In this document: in pieces, positions 8,423 through 17,178 of the stretch
Layout: every line of letters begins with the position of its first letter
How positions within the stretch are numbered: position 1 is the first letter of the stretch
DNA from: Melioribacteraceae bacterium
GTDB lineage: Bacteria > Bacteroidota > Ignavibacteria > Ignavibacteriales > Melioribacteraceae
Reading direction: 5' to 3'
Assembly (NCBI GenBank): GCA_015493615.1
Contig: WGCV01000041.1
Span: 170,839-234,838 of the forward strand
Length of the DNA: 64,000 nucleotides
Program-made: the position numbers and the translations under genes
The notes under the pieces: model-generated
What the model was told of the DNA's origin: nothing
Seen by the model: only the letters and a program-made list of their open reading frames with translations
Databases searched by the model: none

Positions 8423-9373
8423 CTAATTATATTGTTCAATGATTTCGAAAAGCTCGAAAAGCCGTTCAAGTTCGTCATTGGAATAAAACTCGATTGTGAT
8501 ATTGCCCGAGCCGTCTTTTTTCTGCTTACATGAAACTTTCGTCGCAAATATTGCCCGCAGTTTCGATTCCACATCGCGGCGCGACAAATCCTCTACATAT
8601 TCTTCATCACTCTTGGTGGATGAGTTTGTCCCGGATTTTTTCGCAGGATTGTTTAATTCCTTTACAATCTTTTCAACTTTTCGTACGGAGAGCTGTTTGG
8701 AAATAATTTGGTCAAGCAGCTGAAGTTTTAAGTTATCCGATTCCAAATTAATCAGCGCGCGCGCATGTCCGCTTGATAATTTTCCTTCGGCAAGGGATTC
8801 CTTTATTTTAGCGGGAAGTTTCAGCAAACGAAGGGAGTTTGTGATTGTAGTTCTGTTTTTTCCTACTCTCTTTGCGATTTCGTCCTGAGTTAATTTGCAT
8901 TCGCTTATTAACCTGTTGTACGATTCCGCAATTTCAATCGGGTTCAAATCTTCGCGTTGTATGTTCTCAATCAGCGCCAGCGCAATCATGTTTTCCGGAG
9001 TGTCAACTTTAATTATGTACGCGGGAATTTCCCGGTAGCCGATATCGGAAAAAGCTCTTAATCGTCGCTCGCCGGATATCAATTCGTAAGCGCCTTTTTC
9101 TGTTCGCCGGACAGTTATCGGCTGAATTAATCCGTTTTCAAGAATCGATTTTTTAAGTTCGTCAAGAGCTTCGGAATTAAATTCTCTTCTCGGCTGGTAG
9201 GGATTGGGAACAACTTTCTCAACCGGAACTTTTACAAGCACATCCGTTTCTTTACCGTTATCCGGCTGCAGTTCTCCAGAGTTAACCGCAAGAGGTTCGC
9301 TGACCGATTCCCTGACTTTCGGGTTAATCAGCGCGTCCAAACCTTTTCCCAATCCGCTTTTAATTTTATTCAT
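8423..9373 (-). CDS. parB: Chromosome-partitioning protein ParB
   Basis: From ATG 9373 the protein has 316 residues and begins MNKIKSGLGKGLDALI, the canonical ParB/Spo0J start. AAGGAAAGGGAG lies just upstream, so the 28-residue extension possible at 9457 is rejected. Motifs in order are VVPNPYQPRREF (N-terminal CTPase domain), GERRLRA (CTP-binding), a helix-turn-helix around TQDEIAKRVGKNRTTITNSLRLL (parS binding) and a C-terminal dimerisation segment. It overlaps the parA stop by 8 bp, implying translational coupling. No parS palindrome was noticed nearby by eye. Confidence 0.95.
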   Translation of the reverse strand: MNKIKSGLGKGLDALINPKVRESVSEPLAVNSGELQPDNGKETDVLVKVPVEKVVPNPYQPRREFNSEALDELKKSILENGLIQPITVRRTEKGAYELISGERRLRAFSDIGYREIPAYIIKVDTPENMIALALIENIQREDLNPIEIAESYNRLISECKLTQDEIAKRVGKNRTTITNSLRLLKLPAKIKESLAEGKLSSGHARALINLESDNLKLQLLDQIISKQLSVRKVEKIVKELNNPAKKSGTNSSTKSDEEYVEDLSRRDVESKLRAIFATKVSCKQKKDGSGNITIEFYSNDELERLFELFEIIEQYN

Positions 9374-10145
9374 TCTCCCTTTCCTTAAAATTTTCATCCG
9401 AAAGTAATTCCGCCGCCAAAGCCATATAATTTTTAGCTCCGGTTGATGTTGCGTCATAAAGAATTACCGGTTTCTCAAAACTCGGCGATTCGGAAATTCG
9501 CACGTTTCTGTGAATTATGGTTTTAAATACGCGATTGCCGAAATATTTTTTAACTTCCTCAACCACTTGATTTGACAGCTTCAAACGCTGATCGTACATC
9601 GTTAAAAGAACGCCTTCGATAAATAAATTTTTGTTAAAGTTTTTCTTAACGATATTAATTGTGTTTAACAGTTGTCCCAATCCTTCCAATGCGAAATATT
9701 CGCACTGAACGGGAACAATAACGGCGTCGGAAGCCGTTAGTGCGTTCAAGGTTAAAAGACCGAGAGAGGGAGGGCAATCGATAAAAACATAATCGTACTT
9801 ATCTTTAACATTGTCGATGAAGTCTTTGAGTAAATACTCGCGGTTTTCAATGCTCACCAGCTCGACTTCCGCGCCTACAAGATTTATGCTGGCGGGGACA
9901 ATATCGAGGTACGGCATGTAGGTGGACTGGATAGCGTCCTTATATTCAATCTCGCCGCTGATAGCTTCGTAAACGGATTTATCCGAACCGCCGACGCCAA
10001 GCCCTGAAGATGAATTTGCCTGCGGGTCAATATCTATCAGCAGTGTTTTTCTTTCAAGCGCCGCAATTGAGGCGGAAAGATTTATGGAGGTAGTCGTTTT
10101 ACCGACTCCTCCTTTTTGATTTGTAATTGCAATAACTTTTGACAT
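9366..10145 (-). CDS. parA: Chromosome-partitioning ATPase ParA (Soj)
   Basis: This 259-residue P-loop ATPase has the deviant Walker A motif NQKGGVGKTTTSINLS at residues 8-23, the DIDPQANSSSGLG switch and the Walker B strand YVFIDCPPSLGLLT. Its length matches chromosomal Soj-type ParA rather than plasmid ParA, since it lacks an N-terminal helix-turn-helix. It acts with ParB in origin segregation. It is followed by parB with an 8-bp overlap and preceded by the UPF0173 gene 3 bp away. Confidence 0.95.
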   Translation of the reverse strand: MSKVIAITNQKGGVGKTTTSINLSASIAALERKTLLIDIDPQANSSSGLGVGGSDKSVYEAISGEIEYKDAIQSTYMPYLDIVPASINLVGAEVELVSIENREYLLKDFIDNVKDKYDYVFIDCPPSLGLLTLNALTASDAVIVPVQCEYFALEGLGQLLNTINIVKKNFNKNLFIEGVLLTMYDQRLKLSNQVVEEVKKYFGNRVFKTIIHRNVRISESPSFEKPVILYDATSTGAKNYMALAAELLSDENFKERENE

Positions 10146-10148
10146 AAA

Positions 10149-10826
10149 TTATAGTTCTATTTCTTCGCCGTATTCTAAAATTCGAGAATTAAATCCCTTT
10201 GCTTCAACTTTTTCCTTAAACTCTTTCGGGTTAGCGTTGATTAAAGGGAACGTGTTGTAGTGAATCGGGATAGCGACTTTGGGGTTAACAAATTCAACCG
10301 CTTTTACTGCGTCGTCAATACCCATTGTGAAATTATCGCCGATTGGAACTAGAAAGTAATCGATATCATTTAACTCGCCGATAAGTTTCATGTCGAGGAA
10401 CAGCCCGGTGTCGCCCGCATGATAAATTGTTTTTCCGTCAATTGTTAAAATAACGCCAGCGGGTTCGCCTGCGTAATGTCCGTCGGGAGTAATGGAGCCG
10501 TGATGCGCAATTGTAAATTTAACTTTGCCGAAATCAAAATTCCAGCTTCCGCCGATATGCATATTGTGCGCCTTGTAACCTTTCGAGGCAATATAATCGG
10601 CTAACTCATTAACCGAAATAAAGAGAGGCGAAGTTTTATCGGCAATCTTAAATGAATCTCCGAGATGATCGCCGTGAGCGTGAGTAAGCACAATATAATC
10701 GGCTGTAACTTCGTCCGACTTCACGGGCGAGGTCGGGTTCTGATCCAAAAAAGGATCGATTAAAATACATTTGTTGTCCTCGGTTGTAATCTGAAAAGCC
10801 GAATGTGAAAAATATCTTAGCTTCAT
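10149..10826 (-). CDS. UPF0173-family metal-dependent hydrolase
   Basis: From ATG 10826 the product has 225 residues and begins MKLRYFSHSAFQI, the standard start of this metallo-beta-lactamase-fold family; AGGAG lies 7 nt upstream. ATG 10832 is also possible but sits too close to that site. Metal-ligand motifs are THAHGDHLGD, AHHGSITPDGHYAG, HAGDTGLF and IPIHYNTFP. The natural substrate of UPF0173 proteins is not established. The gene lies between a GT2 gene and parA in a compact minus-strand block. Confidence 0.88.
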   Translation of the reverse strand: MKLRYFSHSAFQITTEDNKCILIDPFLDQNPTSPVKSDEVTADYIVLTHAHGDHLGDSFKIADKTSPLFISVNELADYIASKGYKAHNMHIGGSWNFDFGKVKFTIAHHGSITPDGHYAGEPAGVILTIDGKTIYHAGDTGLFLDMKLIGELNDIDYFLVPIGDNFTMGIDDAVKAVEFVNPKVAIPIHYNTFPLINANPKEFKEKVEAKGFNSRILEYGEEIEL

Positions 10827-10865
10827 AACCATTCTCCTTTTACTTTTATAAAATCTTATTCCCAA

Positions 10866-11555
10866 TTATATGAATAAGACTTTAATAAATCCAATGATTG
10901 CTTGAATTGATTTCATTTTACTTTCGTTATCATTGTAAATAGTCGGAATTTCAACAAAACCGAATTCCATTTTGTTTCTTGCGGCGTAAACAAGCATTTC
11001 GCTTTCGGCTTCAAATCCGGAGAACGCAGGTAATATTTTTTCAATTCGCTCGAGTTTGAATAATCTGAATCCGGATTGGCTGTCGAGAATTTTTTTGCCG
11101 GTTTTAATCGACAACAGTTTTGAGGTTAAAAAGTTGCTTGCGATTCTCGGCAGCGGCATCTCTTTGGTTGTGCCGAGTCTGTTCCCGATAACAATGTCGC
11201 AACTCTCTTTTTCCGCTTCGGAAAGAAATTTGGGGATAGAACCGGGGTCGTGTTGTAAATCGGCGTCGAGCGTTACGGCAAAGTCAAACCCCGACTTTTT
11301 CGCGAACAACAAACCCGTTGTAAGCGCGGCGCCTTTCCCCATGTTCTTTTCATGTCTGAAAATTTTTATGTTGTCAATTCCTTCAAGAAGACTTATCGAT
11401 TTGTCGGTTGAGCCGTCATCGACAACGATTACAGATTCAATAAACTTTTTGGTTTGAATTACCGTTTCAAGGAGTTTACTGTTTTCGTTAAAAGTCGGAA
11501 TAACCGCGCAGACTTTCGGGCTACTTCCAGAATTGTTCAAAAATGCCCCGGACAT
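10866..11555 (-). CDS. Glycosyltransferase family 2
   Basis: This 229-residue GT-A enzyme resembles dolichol/undecaprenyl-phosphate mannosyltransferases: VCAVIPTFNEN at the N-terminus, IVVDDGSTDKS, the metal-binding DADLQHDP (DxD-type) near residue 97, and DSQSGFRLF. It lacks the C-terminal membrane helices of DPM/ArnC-type enzymes, ending in GFIKVLFI. Its likely start lies 35 bp inside the end of dacA. A later start is possible because the first 13 residues are not family-like. Lipid-linked sugar transfer for the envelope is the best guess. Confidence 0.85.
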   Translation of the reverse strand: MSGAFLNNSGSSPKVCAVIPTFNENSKLLETVIQTKKFIESVIVVDDGSTDKSISLLEGIDNIKIFRHEKNMGKGAALTTGLLFAKKSGFDFAVTLDADLQHDPGSIPKFLSEAEKESCDIVIGNRLGTTKEMPLPRIASNFLTSKLLSIKTGKKILDSQSGFRLFKLERIEKILPAFSGFEAESEMLVYAARNKMEFGFVEIPTIYNDNESKMKSIQAIIGFIKVLFI

Positions 11556-12342
11556 TTGTTTGCTGCTTCAAGTTTAGTTTTTCGTTCAGTAAGTTCTTCA
11601 GCGACTCTTTGGATAGCCCGCTGGTAAGCTCTCCGTTTTCCGCGATTGAGATACTTCCGGTTTCTTCGGAAACGATCAAACTCAAAACGTCGGACTGCTC
11701 CGAAATCCCAAGTCCGGCTTTGTGGCGCATCCCGAGAGAAATTCCGTTAACTTCCGATTTGTTGGAAAGAGGGAGCGTGCATCTTGCGGCTTTAATAATA
11801 TTGTTTTTAACTACGACGGCTCCGTCGTGCAGAGGGGAACGCGGAAAAAATATATTGCGCAATAAATCTTTACTCAGCTTTGCGTCAATAATTACGCCGG
11901 TATCGATAATAGCTTTAATCTCAGCCGAGCGTTCGATTACGATTAAAGCTCCGTGCTGATGCTGCGACATCTCAAAAACGGCGTCTGTTAATTCTTCGGC
12001 AACGTCAATATCAATCTCATATTTATTCGAGCTGAAAAATCGTAAAAGTCTTGATTTACTGAGCATCATCAAAAACCGCCGGAGTTCCGGCTGGAATAAA
12101 ACGACAAAAACCAGAACCCAAACATCCGTTATCAATTTAAGGATATAGGTTAAAGTTCTCATTCCGGTTAGCTGAGCGATTAACGACAGAGCGAGCAAAG
12201 CCATCAAGCCGAGCAGAATCTGCGCCGCAACCGTCCCGCGAATCAGCTTATAAATTTGATAAGTCAGAAACGACACAATTGTTATGTCGATTAAATCGAC
12301 AACCGTGAACGATATAAAACCTATTTTGAATAGTTCGAGCAT
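11521..12342 (-). CDS. dacA: Diadenylate cyclase (c-di-AMP synthase, CdaA/DacA type)
   Basis: This 273-residue protein has three N-terminal membrane helices (residues 1-85) followed by a DAC domain. The catalytic signatures are intact: PLHDGAVVV (DGA) near residue 160 and the RHxAG motif in GMRHKAGLGISEQSD. It makes cyclic di-AMP from two ATP molecules. It lies 1 bp downstream of folP and overlaps the GT2 gene. A c-di-AMP synthase next to folP is a recurrent arrangement; here there is no CdaR/YbbR gene, and a PASTA gene lies upstream instead. Confidence 0.95.
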   Translation of the reverse strand: MLELFKIGFISFTVVDLIDITIVSFLTYQIYKLIRGTVAAQILLGLMALLALSLIAQLTGMRTLTYILKLITDVWVLVFVVLFQPELRRFLMMLSKSRLLRFFSSNKYEIDIDVAEELTDAVFEMSQHQHGALIVIERSAEIKAIIDTGVIIDAKLSKDLLRNIFFPRSPLHDGAVVVKNNIIKAARCTLPLSNKSEVNGISLGMRHKAGLGISEQSDVLSLIVSEETGSISIAENGELTSGLSKESLKNLLNEKLNLKQQTNVRGIFEQFWK

Positions 12343-12343
12343 A

Positions 12344-13480
12344 TTATTCCGATAGTCCCGGTTCTTTTACAAACCCGATAATCCTTTTCGTTTCAAATGC
12401 GGCGCTAACGTTATGAGTTCGTATTATTGAAGCGCCGTTCATTATAGAAAGCGTTTCCGCGACTGTTGTTGCGTTGTCCCGTTTGTCAAAGTCAAGCGAC
12501 AATGAATTCCCTAAAAACGATTTACGGGAAACGCCCATTAAAATCGGAAGTCCGAAACTCTTAAATTCCTCGAGCCGGGAAATAATTTCATAATTATCCC
12601 TTACTCTTTTCCCAAATCCGACGCCGGGATCAATAATGATATTGTTAATTCCGATTGAGTGCAAGCGGGCAATTTTATCGGCAAGGAATTGATGGATTTC
12701 AGCGATCGGTTCGTTATAAAAAGGGCGTCGCTGCATGGTTTCGGGCGTGCCTTTTATGTGCATCAAAACGTAAGGCGCGTCGTATCTTCGTACAACCTCA
12801 AGAATTTTCTCGTCAAAACCAAAGGAACTGATGTCGTTTACAATATCGGCTCCGGCTTTCAACGCCTCTTCGGCCACAACCGCTTTTGTCGTATCAATGG
12901 AAATTAAAACGTTTTTCTCCATTCTCGCAATTTTACGGATAACCGGAATAACTCTTTCCAGTTCTTCTTCCGCTGAGACGGGTTTCGCGCCGGGACGGGA
13001 AGACTCGCCGCCGACGTCGATAATATCCGCGCCGCAATTAATCATTTCTATCGCATGTTCCAAAGCTTTTTCACGGTCGAAAAACTCGCCTCCGTCGGAA
13101 AAAGAATCGGGAGTAACATTCAAAATTCCCATAACCAGCGGAGAAAAAGATGAGAACTTTTTCCCCTTAATCTCAAAAATATAATTATCATAATTGATGT
13201 AGTTGGATAAAACCGCCTCGGCGTATTTTCCGACTTCGGGGTATTCGCTCGCCATAGAATAGACGCATTCTTCAATATCGTTAATTTTACCGAAGACAAT
13301 AAAATCATCCTCGTCCTGAAAAATAAACTCTCGAATCAGAGGGGAGAAAAATGAAATACCGCTTCCCGAAACATACAGACCGAAAAACCCTTTTCTGTTT
13401 TCGGGCGGATTTATCCCGAACTTTCCGGAATAATATTCGGCTGCTGAACTATTTTCAAAATTAATTATTTGAATATTCAT
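12344..13480 (-). CDS. folP: Dihydropteroate synthase with N-terminal extension
   Basis: The catalytic TIM-barrel starts near residue 112 with PLVMGILNVTPDSFSDGG and continues with GADIIDVGGESSRPG, SIDTTKAVVAEEAL, DIVNDISSFG, PYVLMHIKGTP and DPGVGFGK, all standard DHPS signatures for pterin and p-aminobenzoate binding. It makes 7,8-dihydropteroate in folate synthesis. At 378 residues it is about 100 longer than E. coli FolP. The extra N-terminal domain has no motif I recognise. Six bp separate it from the upstream PASTA gene and 1 bp from dacA. Confidence 0.95.
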   Translation of the reverse strand: MNIQIINFENSSAAEYYSGKFGINPPENRKGFFGLYVSGSGISFFSPLIREFIFQDEDDFIVFGKINDIEECVYSMASEYPEVGKYAEAVLSNYINYDNYIFEIKGKKFSSFSPLVMGILNVTPDSFSDGGEFFDREKALEHAIEMINCGADIIDVGGESSRPGAKPVSAEEELERVIPVIRKIARMEKNVLISIDTTKAVVAEEALKAGADIVNDISSFGFDEKILEVVRRYDAPYVLMHIKGTPETMQRRPFYNEPIAEIHQFLADKIARLHSIGINNIIIDPGVGFGKRVRDNYEIISRLEEFKSFGLPILMGVSRKSFLGNSLSLDFDKRDNATTVAETLSIMNGASIIRTHNVSAAFETKRIIGFVKEPGLSE

Positions 13481-13486
13481 CTCAAT

Positions 13487-14209
13487 CTATTTAGTTACGA
13501 CAATATCAACTTTTTCGCCGACATTAATTAAAGCGTCTTCGCTCGGCATTTGATCAATTACCGTGTTCGGCAAAAGATTATGCGAACGCTGATAAATAAT
13601 TTTACCGACGCTTAAATTGTTTCTTCTTAAGATTCTTTTTGCTTCCTTAACGGTTTTGGCAATTAACGAAGGAACGCGCACCATTCCCCGGCGCGGACCG
13701 ATACTGATTTCAATATCTATTTCAGTCCCTTTGGGAACGTTTTCCCCCGGAGCGACGCTCTGAGAAATTACCGTGTTATTCGGAAATTCCGAACGCGATT
13801 CCTTAATTTCCCCGATTACGAAACCGAGCCGCTTCAGCGTTACTTTAGCGTCGCGAATTGTTTTCCCGATTACTTTAGGAGCCTGAACAAGCGGTTCGCC
13901 GCCGCAAACCCAGTAATAGACGTGCCTTCCTTCTTTTACGAGAGCGTTCGGCTCGGGTTTCTGAAACAATATTCTGTCTTTCGGCACATTCGAATCATAT
14001 TTAATTCCTTGTTTTACAGGAATAAGTTTTTTGCTTGTTAATAAATTTATAGCTTCGGTTCGCGGCAATCCCACGATAGCGGGAACTTTAACTTCCGGAA
14101 CGTTTACGTAGTCGGGAAGGATATAATAATTTAACGCCGCTACGATTGCAACGGCAATCAAAACTAAAATGGAAAACCAAACGGTAAGTTTCTTTAGAAT
14201 TTTTTTCAT
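13487..14209 (-). CDS. PASTA-domain membrane protein
   Basis: This 240-residue protein has a cytoplasmic KKILKKL start, one transmembrane helix (residues 10-30) and three consecutive PASTA repeats beginning at VPAIVGLPRTEAINLL, APKVIGKTIRDAKVTL and VPSLIAKTVKEAKRIL. PASTA repeats are known from Ser/Thr kinases and PBPs that sense peptidoglycan, but no kinase or transpeptidase domain is present, so it probably acts as a wall-binding adaptor. It is the first gene of the block that runs into folP and dacA. Confidence 0.88.
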   Translation of the reverse strand: MKKILKKLTVWFSILVLIAVAIVAALNYYILPDYVNVPEVKVPAIVGLPRTEAINLLTSKKLIPVKQGIKYDSNVPKDRILFQKPEPNALVKEGRHVYYWVCGGEPLVQAPKVIGKTIRDAKVTLKRLGFVIGEIKESRSEFPNNTVISQSVAPGENVPKGTEIDIEISIGPRRGMVRVPSLIAKTVKEAKRILRRNNLSVGKIIYQRSHNLLPNTVIDQMPSEDALINVGEKVDIVVTK

Positions 14210-14331
14210 CTTATAAATATATTGAAACTGCTTTTTTTTGACAACTTGTATTTTAATTAATTATCTAATTTTTTTTTATCTTTACAACTTAATTTAGATT
14301 AATATTCATTTCAAAAACTCGGAGTTAATTT

Positions 14332-15840
14332 ATGTTCAAAGATCATCCCAAAGGACTTCCCGTTTTATTCTTGACCGAAATGTGGGAACGTTTCGGCTTC
14401 TACACAATGTTATCGATATTCGTCCTTTATCTCGGAGAAAATTTTCATTGGGATACGGCGCAGGTTACAAATGTTTACGGCATATTTCTCGCCGCGGTTT
14501 ATTTCACGCCGATAGTCGGCGGGTGGATTGCCGATAATTATCTCGGATACAGCAAAACAATTATTTCCGGCGCAGTCGTTTTAGCGATCGGATATTTTTT
14601 AATGGCGGTGCCGACTAAAAGTCCGACCCTTCTTTTTGTCGCTTTGGGCATTGTGGCAATCGGCAACGGTTTGTTCAAAGCCAATATTTCCGTGTTGGTG
14701 GGGAATTTATACTCGCACAAAAACGGTTCGCTTAAAGACGCCGGATTTAATATTTTTTATATGGGAATCAATATCGGAGCGTTTTACGCCCCTCAAGCCG
14801 CCAAAGGCATTAAAGATTTTTTAATGACGCATTACAATCTTACTCTTTCCGAAGGATACAATGCGGCGTTCGGTTTAGCCGGAATCGGGATGTTGTTTTC
14901 GATACTCATATTTTTCGGTTTCAGAAAATATTACAAGGAAGCCGATTACACTTCAAAACATGCGCCTAATTCGGATAAAGATATTCAACTGACTCCGAAA
15001 CAGGAAAAGGAGCGGGTAATAGCTTTGTTCACTGTTTTTGCGATTGTAATCTTTTTCTGGATGTCGTTTATGCAGAACGGAGCGGCTCTTACACTTTTTG
15101 CAAAAAATTACACTAAGAGCATTGTTGATAATGTTACTTACGTTCTTTTCGATATTGTGGGACTGCACGCAATCTTATTTATTCTTCTCGGCGGCGGAGT
15201 TTTCTTAAGCAAAAAAAGTTCAAAAAGAACAAAACTTATCTCAGCGGGATTTTTTATTACCGGCGTTGTTTTATTGATTTATAAAATTCACAGTTTCCCG
15301 GCTGAAAATCCAATCGCTCCGGAGCAGTTCCAATCTTTTAATCCGATGTTTATTGTTCTGTTAACTCCGATTATCGTAGGTTTATTCGGATATCTGAACA
15401 GGCGGGGAAAGGAGCCGTCCTCTCCCGCAAAAATCGGCATCGGGATGGTGATTTCGGCGGTTGCTTTTGTAATTATGGTTGTCGCTTCATACGGTCTGAC
15501 TTCGGTTCACAGCTTGCACGGCGGCGTTTCTCCCGTTACTGTATCGCCGTTCTGGTTAATTTCCACTTATTTTACGCTGACAATTTCCGAGCTGTTCTTA
15601 AGCCCGATGGGATTGTCCTTTGTCTCTAAAGTAGCTCCGCCAAAAATGAAAGGTTTGATGATGGGCGGCTGGTTTGCTTCAACGGCAATCGGTAATTATC
15701 TTTCAGGATTTATCGGCAGATTCTATCAGAACTGGGAATTGTGGCAATTCTTTTTATTCCTTGTTGTAACTTCATTGATATCAGCGGGATTAATTTTAAT
15801 TTTCTTAAAAAGATTGAAACGAGCTACAGCCGATTCGTAA
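14332..15840 (+). CDS. POT/PTR-family proton-dependent oligopeptide transporter
   Basis: This 502-residue MFS-fold membrane protein has the POT signatures LTEMWERFGFYTM at the N-terminus (the E-x-x-E-R-F proton-coupling motif region) and FYMGINIGAF (PTR2 motif FYxxINxG) near residue 145. About 12-14 helices are visible. It imports di- and tripeptides with protons. The start is preceded by CGGAGTTAATTT. A strong terminator follows. An unrelated OPT peptide transporter is at 55.5 kb. Confidence 0.93.
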   Translation: MFKDHPKGLPVLFLTEMWERFGFYTMLSIFVLYLGENFHWDTAQVTNVYGIFLAAVYFTPIVGGWIADNYLGYSKTIISGAVVLAIGYFLMAVPTKSPTLLFVALGIVAIGNGLFKANISVLVGNLYSHKNGSLKDAGFNIFYMGINIGAFYAPQAAKGIKDFLMTHYNLTLSEGYNAAFGLAGIGMLFSILIFFGFRKYYKEADYTSKHAPNSDKDIQLTPKQEKERVIALFTVFAIVIFFWMSFMQNGAALTLFAKNYTKSIVDNVTYVLFDIVGLHAILFILLGGGVFLSKKSSKRTKLISAGFFITGVVLLIYKIHSFPAENPIAPEQFQSFNPMFIVLLTPIIVGLFGYLNRRGKEPSSPAKIGIGMVISAVAFVIMVVASYGLTSVHSLHGGVSPVTVSPFWLISTYFTLTISELFLSPMGLSFVSKVAPPKMKGLMMGGWFASTAIGNYLSGFIGRFYQNWELWQFFLFLVVTSLISAGLILIFLKRLKRATADS

Positions 15841-15852
15841 AAGTTTTTTTAA

Positions 15853-15886
15853 CCGCCGCTTATCTGTAAAATAAGCGGCGGAAATT
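15853..15886 (+). terminator. Rho-independent terminator, probably bidirectional
   Basis: CCGCCGCTTAT (15853-15863) pairs perfectly with ATAAGCGGCGG (15871-15881) around a 7-nt loop, followed by AAATTTTT. A run of seven T residues lies on the 5' side (15844-15850). It lies directly after the POT transporter stop codon. Confidence 0.9.
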
Positions 15887-15911
15887 TTTCAACAACTATT
15901 TCGGGCGTTTT

Positions 15912-17159
15912 ATGAAACAGATTTGCATTTACGAAGATGAAAAAGTCAGTAATTTTAATCCGCTGGTTTACCTGCGTCCGGTTTACGAACTACGTTGCGG
16001 TATTTTTACGTTAAGAGAAAAAATCGAAAAGCGGATTAACGGAATTAAACCTTTACTGCATACACGCAAATTTATGGAAGATTTTGTGAAGGAAGAAAAT
16101 CCCGATTATTCCGTTAATAATTTTGAATCGGATAAAATATTGTTCCTAAACGGCAGAGTGATTTTCTCCGACAAGTTTTACGCCGGAATAGAAAACATCA
16201 CCGGAGAGCAAATATTTTTGATTAACGGAAACATTGCGGCGGCATATCTTTCCGAAAAACATTTCGGAGAAATTGTAAAGTCGAATCATGCGCTTGATTT
16301 TAGCGAACTCCTCCCAAAACTTCCTTCCGTTGAGATTGAAGGGAAAATCTTTGAATATCCTTGGGAACTTGTTTACGCAAACGGAGAAGAAATCGTAAGT
16401 GATTACAATCAATTCTTCAATCAGAACGATTCGGTGGAAATCGAAAAATTTACCGGAGTTTTTCGCGCAGGCAAAAACAATATTTACATCGGGAAAAATT
16501 GCAATATAATGCCGACTGTGGTTCTCGATGCTTCTCACGGTCCGATAATTATTGACGATGAAGCGGAGATAATGCCTCAGTCAACAATTTCCGGCCCGGC
16601 GTATATCGGGGAGAAAAGTAAAATTAAAGTAGGCGCTAAAATTTATCATGACACGACAATCGGGGAGGTCTGTAAAGTCGGCGGCGAGGTTGAAAATTCA
16701 ATTGTTCATTCCTATTCGAATAAACAGCACGATGGTTTTCTCGGGCATTCCTATCTCGGACAGTGGGTAAATCTCGGCGCGGGCACAAACAACAGCGACT
16801 TAAAAAATAATTACGGCGAAATAACCGTAAAGGTTAATCGGCGTCCCGTTAAAACCGGATTACAGTTTGTGGGATTAATCATGGGCGACCACAGTAAGTC
16901 CGCAATCGGAACGCAGTTCAACACCGGAACTGTTGTAGGGGTTTTATCAAATATTTTCGGACAAGGTTTTCCTCCGAGATATGTTCCTTCATTTTCGTGG
17001 GGCGGAGCGGAATTCTTAAAAGAGTATAAATTGGAAAAATCTTTGGAAGTCGCCGGCTTGGTTATGCAAAGACGAAAGCATGAACTTACTCCCGCATTGA
17101 AACAATTATTTGAGGATATTTTCAGATTAACCGAAAACGAAAGGACTTCGTTTAAATAA
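15912..17159 (+). CDS. GlmU-family sugar nucleotidyltransferase / left-handed beta-helix protein
   Basis: This 415-residue protein starts MKQICIYEDEKVSNFNPLVYLRPVYELRCG, the hallmark of the alternative bacterial GlmU family (TIGR03991-type). The C-terminal half has hexapeptide repeats (YIGKNCNI, IIIDDEAEIMPQS, YIGEKSKIKVGAKI) and the GHSYLGQWVNLGAGTNNSDL active-site region of GlmU-like acyltransferases. It probably supplies UDP-GlcNAc or an analogous activated sugar for the envelope. The nucleotidyl part is shorter than in E. coli GlmU, so bifunctionality is not certain. rqcH follows 19 bp downstream. Confidence 0.87.
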   Translation: MKQICIYEDEKVSNFNPLVYLRPVYELRCGIFTLREKIEKRINGIKPLLHTRKFMEDFVKEENPDYSVNNFESDKILFLNGRVIFSDKFYAGIENITGEQIFLINGNIAAAYLSEKHFGEIVKSNHALDFSELLPKLPSVEIEGKIFEYPWELVYANGEEIVSDYNQFFNQNDSVEIEKFTGVFRAGKNNIYIGKNCNIMPTVVLDASHGPIIIDDEAEIMPQSTISGPAYIGEKSKIKVGAKIYHDTTIGEVCKVGGEVENSIVHSYSNKQHDGFLGHSYLGQWVNLGAGTNNSDLKNNYGEITVKVNRRPVKTGLQFVGLIMGDHSKSAIGTQFNTGTVVGVLSNIFGQGFPPRYVPSFSWGGAEFLKEYKLEKSLEVAGLVMQRRKHELTPALKQLFEDIFRLTENERTSFK

Positions 17160-17178
17160 TTTTATTTAACGAAAACTA

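Noticed and set aside
9374..9457. 28-residue N-terminal extension of ParB
   Set aside because: Family-like sequence starts at ATG 9373 with a strong ribosome-binding site; the extension lies inside parA in another frame.
8423..10145. A parS site near parAB
   Set aside because: No copy of the GTTTCACGTGAAAC-type palindrome was noticed by eye in or around the two genes; a computed search would be needed to exclude it.
14238..14266. TTGACA upstream of the POT transporter as a promoter
   Set aside because: The -35 match is perfect but no acceptable -10 hexamer lies at 16-18 bp.
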